DNA of 7,868 nt from Deltaproteobacteria bacterium (GCA_024644775.1 JAHEHB010000257.1:1-7868); one strand, 5' to 3'; shown: positions 1 to 6,260, counted from the stretch's first letter. Notes: generated by a model not told the origin, from the letters alone. Program-made: numbers and translations.

Positions 1-11
1 ATTGTGGTATC

Positions 12-66
12 GCCCGGATGCCATCCTCCAAAATTTCAGATCCCTTCGGGGATCTGAAAACCGGGC
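12..66. repeat. Nested hairpin with UUCG loop
   Basis: A perfect 11-bp stem (TTTCAGATCCC at 34-44 pairing with GGGATCTGAAA at 49-59) closes a TTCG tetraloop at 45-48. It is enclosed by a second pairing, GCCCGG at 12-17 with CCGGGC at 61-66. No clean T-run follows on the plus strand. On the minus strand a short TTTT follows the stem, so a weak terminator on that strand is possible but not convincing. The minus-strand small ORF at 36-101 ends inside this stem. The perfect pairing and stable loop argue for a selected RNA or DNA structure; its role is unknown. Confidence 0.6.
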
Positions 67-376
67 TTCACCTCCCCGATGAAATAGGTGTTTCCATTCA
101 TTCTTTTCCCCGGTCCTTTGGTTTTGCGAAATAGGGCAATGTATTGTATTCTTTATGGGGTGAATCGAGATCGTCCATTGTAGGGGCTCTGGGAAGGCCT
201 GAATTTTCGAGAAAACCTAAGATAATCGCAAACCCCCCGTTTTTACCGTCAAACACCATATCTTGTGTGTGTCTCTGTAATTTTTGGTTGGCTATTTCGC
301 TGTGACGGGGGGCTATCGGGTATAATCCCGAGTTGACAGATAATACCTTATCGGACGTTGCTCGCCTCTCCCTATA
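36..376 (-). other. Unrecognised, possibly frameshifted open frame
   Basis: One minus-strand frame stays open for 92 codons from 376 down to a TGA at 98-100, with no ATG, GTG or TTG near its upstream end; the first ATG is at 257-259 and would give 53 aa (98..259) ending in KPKDRGKE. The frame shifted by one continues as MNGNTYFIGEVKPGFQIPEGI-stop from an ATG at 99-101 that overlaps the TGA as ATGA, ending at 36. The two could be a translationally coupled pair, one decayed gene with a frameshift, or chance. I do not recognise either sequence. Base composition here is richer in G+C than at 380-1490. The stretch also contains short hairpins (TCGGG...CCCGA around 316-331, GATAA...TTATC around 340-353), so a structured RNA is an alternative. 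The rest of 377-504 is AT-rich and shows nothing identifiable. Confidence 0.2.
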
Positions 377-504
377 TTATGCAACCCCTGCGTGTGGAAC
401 CATCGGTGACATCATGATAACTGCCATTATATATTTAGATTTATTCATTCATTGTTTGTAGTATAAAACGAAGCTGAAAATTAGATGATATTCAATCAGA
501 TGTT

Positions 505-1266
505 TTAACCTAACTCATGTAAGATAACTTCTCCATGTATAACAAGATTATTTTCATCATCATAACGAAATGCTCGTGTCCGTAGATAGATGTTTCCTTG
601 AACATCTTTGAAGAATAGTAATACTATACTTGTTTTTTTTGATTTAATGAATTTTTTGAGGGATGTAAGCTTTAACCCGTACTCTTCGTTAATGTCTGTT
701 ATCAACTCCATCGAATCGATATAATTAGCTTTTTCATTAAAAAATGCTTGAAATTTTTTACCCGGAGCAGGGACATATATATTATGTTTTGGAGACTTCA
801 AATAACTTTTAGTATCATGATCAAATACATAAACTCTAACTTCATATGCCAGTTTATTAGAGGCATTCTCCATTAAAACGAAATATTTAATAACGTTTAT
901 TAATTGTTCCTGACTGTATCGACGTTTTCCAATCGTCTGCTTTAGCTTCCCTTCCATTACGAGTTCTTTAACCTTATCTTTCTTTACTATTGAAGGAAAT
1001 AAATCGGGTACTAAGGTTAATCTAAATTGATTTCTAATCTCAGACAATTGTTCATCGGCTTGTATTCTTAGGCCGCGTGTTTCCCATGTATACCAGAGAC
1101 CAACGATCACTAAAGCAAAGGTCGAGAAAGCAGTTAATAATCGAATATAATTATCGGATTCACTACGTCTGAAGGAGATAAAGAAAATGATGTTAAAAAG
1201 CACGGCTATTGAGCCCGAACATAACCAAAAAATAGGAGAAGCCAATAGGTTTTTAATTTCTTCCAT
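505..1266 (-). CDS. Membrane-anchored protein of unknown function
   Basis: The gene encodes 253 aa that I do not recognise. Two hydrophobic segments lie at about residues 11-32 and 41-60, separated by a short charged loop (FRRSESDNYIR). The arginines in that loop suggest it faces the cytoplasm, but the orientation is not certain. A charged stretch follows (WETRGLRIQADEQLSEIRNQ, about 61-80), then a soluble region of roughly 170 residues with alternating strand-like segments and many Lys and Glu. No catalytic motif is visible. The ATG is preceded by GGAGGG at 1270-1275, a strong Shine-Dalgarno sequence set close to the start. The gene is clearly AT-richer than the folC-adk block and stands alone between a tRNA 3' end and the unassigned region at 1-504, which suggests acquired DNA. 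The spacer 1267-1487 is AT-rich, with no convincing promoter. No terminator is visible after the stop. Confidence 0.75.
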   Translation of the reverse strand: MEEIKNLLASPIFWLCSGSIAVLFNIIFFISFRRSESDNYIRLLTAFSTFALVIVGLWYTWETRGLRIQADEQLSEIRNQFRLTLVPDLFPSIVKKDKVKELVMEGKLKQTIGKRRYSQEQLINVIKYFVLMENASNKLAYEVRVYVFDHDTKSYLKSPKHNIYVPAPGKKFQAFFNEKANYIDSMELITDINEEYGLKLTSLKKFIKSKKTSIVLLFFKDVQGNIYLRTRAFRYDDENNLVIHGEVILHELG

Positions 1267-1487
1267 AGACCCTCCGAAGATCGTCCGAATTAAAGCGTAA
1301 TAATTAATAATTCATATTTCAGTTCATTTAAATATCGTGACTTTTTCGATATCATGAAAGTAACAACTTCGATTACGGTATCTATAGTCGACCATTTTAC
1401 GCCCAAAATAAGTTGGGAATAGCGTTGGGTATCTACGATTGAAATAAGTAAGCCTAATTCAAATGTTATCTAAGTTATTGATTTTAT

Positions 1488-1563
1488 TGGTACGCCCGGC
1501 TGGATTCGAACCAGCGATCTTCAGCTCCGGAGGCTGACGCCCTATCCCCTGGGCTACGGGCGC
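1488..1563 (-). tRNA. tRNA-Arg (anticodon CCG)
   Basis: The reverse complement folds as a complete 76-nt cloverleaf. The acceptor stem GCGCCCG pairs with CGGGCGT (G1-U72 wobble), the D stem is GCCC/GGGC, and the anticodon stem is UCAGC/GCUGA around the loop CUCCGGA. The T arm is GCUGG-UUCGAAU-CCAGC, the discriminator is A, and the 3' CCA is encoded at 1488-1490. The loop places CCG at positions 34-36, which reads the arginine codon CGG. The gene follows folC on the same strand by 49 nt. The unknown membrane protein gene lies beyond its 3' end. Confidence 0.96.
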
Positions 1564-1587
1564 AAATCTGAAGGAATTATGACTTTA

Positions 1588-1616
1588 TTTCTAATTCAAT
1601 CACATGGATAAGTCAA
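1588..1616 (-). promoter_or_regulatory. Candidate promoter for tRNA-Arg
   Basis: On the minus strand TTGACT (1611-1616) is followed after 17 nt by TAGAAA (1588-1593), placing a start near 1581, about 18 nt before the mature tRNA 5' end. The -35 box is a 5/6 match to the sigma70 consensus and overlaps the folC stop codon at 1613-1615. Readthrough from folC is the alternative source of the transcript. Confidence 0.45.
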
Positions 1617-2899
1617 GATTTGTCTGTATTTTTGTCGAGCCATTCCTTGGCTTCACCCACCACATAGAGAGATCCGGCGATACAGATCGCATCTTTCGGG
1701 GGAGTCGTTTTTATTGCATATTCAACTGCACCGGAAACGTCTGAAACAATCTTGGTATTTGGAACGATACGCCGGGCAATATTGTGTAACGTTTCCGGCG
1801 GCAGGGCCCGGTCGATTTTGGCGCGGGTAACGATGACCCGTTTGCATCCTGGAAGAAGGGTTTTAAGCATGGATTCATAGGGTTTATCATCTAAGATCCC
1901 GACAACCATCGTGATATTTCGATTCGCCAGGTGCGCCGATAAATATTTTTTCAGAGTTCGGGCTGCAATCAAATTGTGGGCGCCATCGAGTAAAACGAAC
2001 GGAGATTGGCGTACGACTTCAAGCCTTCCCGGCCATTGCGTATTTAACATCCCTTTTTTGATCGACGTTATGGAGAGCGTTGTTTTTTTATTGAGCACCT
2101 CACACGCAGCCAATGCCAAGGCGGCATTATCGATTTGATGGGATCCGGTTAAACCGGTTGCCATGTTGGGCCAGCGGGTTTCAATACCAAAATACGTAAA
2201 GGTTCCGTTGGGGTTTCTTTTAACTCTAAATGTTTCCCCGCACCGATAAAAGGAAGCAGATTTCGTGGATGCAATCGATTTTAGTACCGATATGGCCTGT
2301 TTTTGCTTGACCCCGGTGACCACCGGTACGTTTTTCTTGATAATCCCCCCTTTTTCTCCGGCAATCTTGGCAATTGTATTGCCAAGATACAGCCGGTGTT
2401 CTAACGATATATTGGTGATGATGGTAATGGCCGGTCTTATAATATTTGTTGCATCCAGCCGACCCCCCATACCCGTTTCAATGACCGCCCAATCCACATT
2501 TTGTTCGCTGAATTCATAAAGAGCCATGGCGGTGGTATATTCAAAGAAAGTGGGGTCTCGTTTGCCGTAATCAACCGCTTTCACGGCGCGATACGATGAG
2601 ACAACCGCCTCATTTGATATCTGCCGGTTGTTAATGCAAATTCTTTCGTTAAAACGGACAAGATGGGGGGAGGTATAAAGGCCGACTTTATATCCGGCAG
2701 CCTGCAGGATTGATGAGAGTGCAGCAGCCACAGATCCTTTTCCGTTGGTTCCAGCCACATGGATCGAAGCAAAACGATTCTGGGGATTACCAAGCCCTCT
2801 CAATAGTTTGCGTATGGTTGACAGGCCGAGCACGATCCCAAATCGCCTCAGACTGTACATCTCTTTTAAACACGCATTATAGGAGTCTTTCCGGACCAT
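1613..2899 (-). CDS. folC: Bifunctional folylpolyglutamate/dihydrofolate synthase
   Basis: This cytoplasmic Mur-ligase-family enzyme adds glutamate to dihydropteroate and folates using ATP. At 428 aa it has the usual length. Visible motifs in order are the P-loop GTNGKGS (50-56), YTSPHLVRFNERI (75-87), FFEYTTAMA (118-126), ETGMGGRLDATN (141-152), ITNISLEHRLYLG (161-173) with the EKGGIIK segment (182-188) that carries the conserved lysine, GRLEVV (291-296), LLDGAHN (303-309) and GSLYVVGEA (409-417). The loop normally written S-L-D-H reads S-L-E-H here. The start at 2899 matches the family N-terminus (helix SYNACLKEMYSLRRFG), yet no Shine-Dalgarno precedes it, and a terminator-like hairpin ends 11 nt upstream. 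It follows rpsU on the same strand with a 63-nt gap, so expression may depend on readthrough from rpsU. Confidence 0.97.
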   Translation of the reverse strand: MVRKDSYNACLKEMYSLRRFGIVLGLSTIRKLLRGLGNPQNRFASIHVAGTNGKGSVAAALSSILQAAGYKVGLYTSPHLVRFNERICINNRQISNEAVVSSYRAVKAVDYGKRDPTFFEYTTAMALYEFSEQNVDWAVIETGMGGRLDATNIIRPAITIITNISLEHRLYLGNTIAKIAGEKGGIIKKNVPVVTGVKQKQAISVLKSIASTKSASFYRCGETFRVKRNPNGTFTYFGIETRWPNMATGLTGSHQIDNAALALAACEVLNKKTTLSITSIKKGMLNTQWPGRLEVVRQSPFVLLDGAHNLIAARTLKKYLSAHLANRNITMVVGILDDKPYESMLKTLLPGCKRVIVTRAKIDRALPPETLHNIARRIVPNTKIVSDVSGAVEYAIKTTPPKDAICIAGSLYVVGEAKEWLDKNTDKS

Positions 2900-2903
2900 A
2901 GGG

Positions 2904-2931
2904 ATAGAAAACCCGACAATTCATGCCGGGT
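2904..2931 (-). terminator. Terminator or attenuator between rpsU and folC
   Basis: On the minus strand ACCCGGCA (2931-2924) pairs with TGTCGGGT (2918-2911), giving an 8-bp stem with one G-U pair and a TGAAT loop. TTTCTAT follows it. It lies after the rpsU stop (2963) and before the folC start (2899). The U-tract is short, so termination is probably partial, which would make rpsU expression exceed folC expression. Confidence 0.55.
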
Positions 2932-2962
2932 CAAATTGGTGTGGGTGTCGATTTGGCTTAGG

Positions 2963-3163
2963 TTACCTTTGTGCTCTTGAGGCGGCTATTCTTTTTCGTC
3001 TTAAAGCCTCTCGCTGCTTGCGGCGCCGGTATTCACTCGGTTTTTCATAGCTTTTTTTCAGTTTTAGCCGTTTGAAAAGCCCATCGTTCTGTATCTTTTT
3101 TTTCAAAACGCGCATGGCTTTTTCAAGGTCATTGTCCATGACTCTGACTTCTATTGCTTTCAA
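2963..3163 (-). CDS. rpsU: Small ribosomal subunit protein bS21
   Basis: This is a short, very basic protein of the 30S subunit that binds near the 3' end of 16S rRNA and supports initiation. From the TTG at 3161-3163 it is 66 aa, beginning KAIEVRVMDNDLEKAMRVLK after the initiator. It then carries the family's central YEKPSEYRRRKQREALRRKR segment and an Arg/Lys-rich tail. An upstream in-frame ATG at 3185-3187 would add eight residues (MERRGRNR). I prefer TTG for three reasons: AAGGGGG at 3173-3179 sits 9 nt before it, S21 proteins normally begin right at this Ile-Glu-Val-Arg strand, and the ATG has no Shine-Dalgarno and lies in the arm of a leader hairpin. It has its own promoter downstream of adk and a weak terminator before folC. 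Confidence 0.95.
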   Translation of the reverse strand: MKAIEVRVMDNDLEKAMRVLKKKIQNDGLFKRLKLKKSYEKPSEYRRRKQREALRRKRIAASRAQR

Positions 3164-3172
3164 CCTATTTCG

Positions 3173-3179
3173 CCCCCTT
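3173..3179 (-). promoter_or_regulatory. rpsU: Ribosome binding site deciding the rpsU start
   Basis: AAGGGGG on the minus strand lies 9 nt before the TTG at 3161-3163. It falls inside the coding region if the upstream ATG (3185-3187) were used, so it favours TTG initiation. Confidence 0.7.
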
Positions 3180-3183
3180 CGTT

Positions 3184-3208
3184 CCATCCAGTAAATGATA
3201 TTGGATGG
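3184..3208 (-). promoter_or_regulatory. Hairpin in the rpsU leader
   Basis: CCATCCA (3208-3202, minus strand) pairs perfectly with TGGATGG (3190-3184) around an 11-nt loop. It stands between the predicted transcription start near 3219 and the AAGGGGG ribosome site, 4 nt before that site begins. It could tune ribosome access or serve as a feedback site, but no protein-binding evidence is visible. Confidence 0.5.
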
Positions 3209-3225
3209 TTAGTAAATTATATTTG

Positions 3226-3254
3226 CTTATAATCAATTCAGGTTTCATTGGCAA
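3226..3254 (-). promoter_or_regulatory. Predicted rpsU promoter
   Basis: On the minus strand TTGCCA (3249-3254) and TATAAG (3226-3231) are separated by exactly 17 nt, a good sigma70-type match. The predicted start is near 3219 and gives a leader of about 55 nt. The promoter lies just past the adk stop at 3264, so rpsU can be transcribed independently of adk. Confidence 0.6.
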
Positions 3255-3263
3255 GCAAAATAT

Positions 3264-3938
3264 TTATAGCTTAGAAACCAGTTCATCGGTTACTTCTTTT
3301 ACGCCGGGTTTACCGTCTAGTTCGATATACTTCATCGTTCCGTCTTTTTCAGCCTTTTCTTTAAAGTAATAGGCAGCAGCAAGGGTACCATTTTGCGTGC
3401 CGTAGTATATATCGTGGCGTTTGTTAATGGCGGCTTCGTCTTGATCGTCGGAACGCGTTTTTAGATCCCCGCCACATACGCGACATCGATCCCCATCCGG
3501 TTTTATAGCATCAATATAAATATTGTTGGGATGATTATTGTCGTTTACACAGAGCCGACGTCCCATGATTCGATTTTTTGCAATTTCACGATCGAGGATG
3601 ATTTCAACCACGATATCCAGTGCCATTTCTGCGGATTTCAGGGCTGTATCGAGTTTTTCAGCCTGATTTTTGTTTCTTGGGAAACCATCCAACAACCATC
3701 CGGATTTACAATCATCCTGCTTTAGACGCGCAAGTATCATGGGAATGGTGATCTCATCGGGTACCAGATCCCCCCGATCGATAAATGCTTTAGCCTTAGA
3801 TCCCAGCTCGGTTTGATTTTGAATGTTCTCACGGAAAATCGCACCCGATTCAATATGCGGTATATGGTACTGATCCTTCAAAATCGCTCCCTGGGTGCCT
3901 TTTCCACTTCCGTTGGGTCCGAAAAACAGAATATTCAT
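3264..3938 (-). CDS. adk: Adenylate kinase, variant LID type
   Basis: Adk interconverts ATP + AMP and 2 ADP in the cytoplasm and sets the adenylate balance. At 224 aa it is of long-LID length. The P-loop GPNGSGKGTQ (7-16) has Asn and Ser where most family members have Pro and Ala. The AMP-site segment SGAIFREN (31-38) keeps the Arg but has Ala for the usual Asp of TGD-L-R. LDGFPRN (83-89) is intact. The LID (about 126-165) starts GRRLC and has Cys130, Asp133, Cys152 and Cys155, a plausible Cys-Asp-Cys-Cys zinc site, followed by RSDDQDEAAINKR (162-174) with the conserved acidic and Arg residues. The ATG has an ideal AAGGAG six nt upstream (3945-3950). I recall this sequence type in Desulfobacterota. 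It precedes rpsU on the same strand by 100 nt. Confidence 0.96.
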   Translation of the reverse strand: MNILFFGPNGSGKGTQGAILKDQYHIPHIESGAIFRENIQNQTELGSKAKAFIDRGDLVPDEITIPMILARLKQDDCKSGWLLDGFPRNKNQAEKLDTALKSAEMALDIVVEIILDREIAKNRIMGRRLCVNDNNHPNNIYIDAIKPDGDRCRVCGGDLKTRSDDQDEAAINKRHDIYYGTQNGTLAAAYYFKEKAEKDGTMKYIELDGKPGVKEVTDELVSKL

Positions 3939-3978
3939 TTGTTTCTCCTTGTTCTTTAATCAAATTTTAAAACTCGGT

Positions 3979-4008
3979 TTACGTAATAAAATGCGGGTAT
4001 CTTGTCAA
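3979..4008 (-). promoter_or_regulatory. Possible adk promoter with palindrome
   Basis: A perfect -35 box TTGACA (4003-4008, minus strand) lies 64 nt upstream of the adk ATG. No canonical -10 box stands at 16-18 nt; that position is occupied by the palindrome TTACGTAA (3979-3986), which could be an operator or a divergent -10 region. TATTAC at 14 nt spacing (3983-3988) is a poor alternative. Confidence 0.35.
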
Positions 4009-4113
4009 GTGGTGTGAGGATTACCGCACAGAAACGTCAAAGTAGTTCGCAACCCAGTCAGATGAAAGCCATTTGATTCTGAGGAATGGATTCATTTTGT
4101 ATTTTGTTTGGTT

Positions 4114-4344
4114 GACAGGATCAACAGGATATTAAGGATATTTTTTTCTGGTTTTCCGGAAGAAAACCAGAAAGTCTAATCCGCTGGCGCGGAAAACTTT
4201 GACAGTACCATAAACACTCAGGTCTGTTTCACACCTTATCGTTTTGACTTTCATTACCCCGCCGAAGGCGATTGTGTTTTATTGGTTTCTTCCGGAAACC
4301 GATAAAGACCCAAAAAAGATCCTCAAAATCCTGTAAATCCTGTC
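4114..4344. mobile_element. MITE-like element with hairpin-bearing inverted ends
   Basis: About 231 bp are bounded by imperfect terminal inverted repeats. The left end begins GACAGGAT-CA-ACAGGAT (4114-4130). The right end, read in reverse complement, begins GACAGGAT-TT-ACAGGAT (4344-4328). Similarity continues through AAGGAT or GAGGAT and a T-tract into a hairpin on each side. The left hairpin has a 12-bp perfect stem (4145-4156 with 4162-4173); the right has an 11-bp stem with one G-T pair (4279-4289 with 4295-4305). Both loops centre on TTCCGGAA. Two small GC hairpins lie inside (around 4181-4192 and 4260-4270). There is no ORF, so it would be non-autonomous. No clear target duplication is visible. 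GACAGGAT-type repeats are, from memory, frequent in intergenic DNA of this and other phyla. The rest of the adk-cca spacer (4009-4113 and 4345-4453) shows nothing identifiable. Confidence 0.65.
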
Positions 4345-4453
4345 CAATTAAACTTCAAATTAGTTAAAATAATTGGTATTTGTATTTTTGTGCTTGGGAT
4401 TTCCATGATATCGTAAAACAATCGAATTTAAGCATATCCAAGTAACTACGTGT

Positions 4454-5845
4454 CTAAATGATGTGGCTCTTTGGGTTGGAATCTAAATAGTCTTTTACCA
4501 GTGCGAGCGCTTCCGTTTTGTTTATAATTTGTTTCGACAATCTTGATTCCTCCACCATCGATAGAAGCTTTCCAAATTGCGGGGAAGGTTTCAGACCAAA
4601 AGTTTCTATTAGATCGTGTCCGGTAATCAACCGGGATTTTGCCTGTCTGGGTTTATATTCTGAATAATAATTGCGAAGCGTATCCAGGGAAAATTCCAAA
4701 AACGGTGTTGCCGACGCTTCTGTTTTTCCCATTTGATCGGCAATGGCATGAAGCATGAGCGCCGGTGTTTTTTCACCGCACTTTAAAAAAAACCGCGTAA
4801 CTCCTTTCACGGTTAATTTATTTATTTTGTGGGCTTGAAATAGATGCAACGGCCTCAGATGGTTTTTCACAATAAATTCGATAAAGTCTGTTTCTTTTTT
4901 TGAAAACCTCAACCGATTGGATACGGTTTTTACCATACCCGCCCCCAGCTGTTCGTGCCGGAAAAAATGAAAATTACCCCTATCATCTTGAAATTTTACT
5001 CCCGGTTTGCCGATATCGTGTAGCAGAATCGCACATTTTAGAAGCATTTTGTTTTTACCACCGATTGAGCGCCGGATTAAACCGACCCTGTTTGCAAGAG
5101 TCGGTTCCGGAGCGTCGAAGATTTTTTCAAGGTGAAAAAAGGCACGGAGCGTATGATTCAGCACGTCGTGGCGATGGTGGCCATTTTGTATACATCCCTG
5201 TAATGCTTTTAGTTCGGGCAAGATGCCGAACAACAATCCAGAATTTGCCATTCGGCATAAGTTATCGTAAGCATTCGATTCGTGCAGCAAGCGAAAAAGT
5301 TCGTCACGAATCCGTTCTCCGGCTGAATGTTCGATGAGCTTTGCATCTTTTTGTATCGTGCGTTCAGTGTCCGGGTCGATGCTGAATTTTAGCACCGTCG
5401 AAAGCCTGTAGGCTCGCAACAGGCGAATGGGGTCATCCCTAAATGCCTTTTTTGAAACCATACGTATGACCTGATTTATAAGATCCTGTTTGCCACCGTG
5501 GTAATCGATAATTTGATCTGTCGACATATCGTATGCCAATGCATTTATGGTAAAATCTCTTTGCTCAAGGTCATCTTCGATACAAGCTCCCTTCAATTCC
5601 GATATGTCTATCACTCTGTTTTTTGTTACAATTCTAAATACGGCCCTACCGGGCTTCCCTAAATTGACCACTCGGCCGTTAAGATACCGAGCCACCCGCA
5701 CTGCAACTTTTTCCGGGTGATCCAATACCCCGATATCATAATCGGCGGGTGTTTGTCCCAGCAATAAATCCCTGACACTGCCGCCGACAATATACGCATG
5801 ATCGATTTGAGGCAGCGGCAGGTTATTTAGTATGGCAGATAACAT
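4454..5845 (-). CDS. CCA-adding/poly(A) polymerase-family enzyme with HD domain
   Basis: This class II nucleotidyltransferase-fold protein (463 aa) probably adds or repairs the tRNA 3' CCA; some relatives are poly(A) polymerases and motifs alone do not settle which. The head carries GGSVRDLLLG (21-30), the metal-binding pair Asp35/Asp37 in DYDIGV, a third acidic position near VIDIS (79-82), EQRDFTINALAYD (94-106) and DDPIRLLRAYRLS (137-149), followed by GERIRDELFRLL (176-187). The C-terminal half is an HD domain: HRHDVLNHTLR (224-234), AILLHDIGKP (272-281), FFRHEQLGAG (294-303) and the NHLRP segment (328-332), giving predicted phosphohydrolase metal ligands. The start at 5845 has a stop codon directly upstream and no Shine-Dalgarno; a weak promoter (TTGAAC at 5882-5887, GTTAAT at 5859-5864) would give a leader of only about 15 nt. 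It is divergent from coaE. Confidence 0.93.
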   Translation of the reverse strand: MLSAILNNLPLPQIDHAYIVGGSVRDLLLGQTPADYDIGVLDHPEKVAVRVARYLNGRVVNLGKPGRAVFRIVTKNRVIDISELKGACIEDDLEQRDFTINALAYDMSTDQIIDYHGGKQDLINQVIRMVSKKAFRDDPIRLLRAYRLSTVLKFSIDPDTERTIQKDAKLIEHSAGERIRDELFRLLHESNAYDNLCRMANSGLLFGILPELKALQGCIQNGHHRHDVLNHTLRAFFHLEKIFDAPEPTLANRVGLIRRSIGGKNKMLLKCAILLHDIGKPGVKFQDDRGNFHFFRHEQLGAGMVKTVSNRLRFSKKETDFIEFIVKNHLRPLHLFQAHKINKLTVKGVTRFFLKCGEKTPALMLHAIADQMGKTEASATPFLEFSLDTLRNYYSEYKPRQAKSRLITGHDLIETFGLKPSPQFGKLLSMVEESRLSKQIINKTEALALVKDYLDSNPKSHII

Positions 5846-5973
5846 TTATTTTAGCTTGATTAACTATCAGTTTTTGGACATGTTCAAAAGGCTGCGTATA
5901 AAATACCAAATTCCAAGCACCAAATCTCAAATATTCCATTACTCCGTTATCCTTCGAAATGGCAAATACTAAA

Positions 5974-5988
5974 ATCCCCTATGGGGAT
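5974..5988. repeat. Short perfect inverted repeat
   Basis: ATCCCC (5974-5979) and GGGGAT (5983-5988) flank TAT in the cca-coaE divergent spacer. With a 3-nt loop and no T-run it is not a terminator; it could be a small operator or repeat debris. The surrounding stretch 5888-6100 shows no gene and no other clear signal. Confidence 0.35.
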
Positions 5989-6104
5989 AAATCAAAGCCT
6001 GTTTCCCTATGCCTGGATTCTGCTACCCATTATATAATGCTGCTTGAAGAATACACTTTTTTTTTATAAGTTTCCATCGATACAGCGTTAAATCGCTCAT
6101 CCCC

Positions 6105-6128
6105 CAATTGAGCGAAAACGCTCAATTG
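6105..6128. repeat. Perfect 10-bp hairpin with AAAA loop
   Basis: CAATTGAGCG (6105-6114) and CGCTCAATTG (6119-6128) pair perfectly around AAAA. An extra CGCTCAT at 6094-6100 could compete for the same arm. No T-run follows on either strand, so it is not a classical terminator. It abuts the inverted-repeat element starting near 6131 and may be part of it. Confidence 0.6.
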
Positions 6129-6130
6129 AA

Positions 6131-6254
6131 AGCTGTCAGCTATCAGCGTTCAGTAGTCAGGAGAATGATTCTAAAAGAAATTCATATTTCTTGCATAAAA
6201 GAGATATGAATCTTTCGATTTTCAACCAGTGCTGACCGCTGAATGCTGAACGCT
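6131..6254. repeat. Inverted-repeat element with central 13-bp hairpin
   Basis: AGCGTTCAGTAGTCAG (6145-6160) matches the reverse complement of 6239-6254 at 14 of 16 positions. Both ends are built from TCAG/AGC-type heptad-like units (AGCTGTCAGCTATCAGCG on the left, GCTGACCGCTGAATGCTGAA on the right). In the centre is a 13-bp stem with one T-G pair (6180-6192 with 6199-6211, loop GCATAA). There is no coding potential. It resembles dispersed palindromic intergenic repeats and ends just before the coaE promoter. Confidence 0.6.
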
Positions 6255-6260
6255 CCCTAT

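Noticed and set aside
333..338. TTGACA as a plus-strand -35 box
   Set aside because: No -10-like hexamer occurs at 16-18 nt, and no plus-strand gene follows.
4145..4173. Intrinsic terminator for cca or adk
   Set aside because: The T-run lies before the stem on the plus strand and appears as an A-run after it on the minus strand, the wrong arrangement for termination.
4114..4344. CRISPR-like repeats
   Set aside because: The repeated units are inverted, imperfect and only two, with no regular spacers and no cas gene.
4900..5337. A 145-codon plus-strand open frame
   Set aside because: It lies wholly inside the well-supported CCA-enzyme gene on the other strand and has no recognisable domain.
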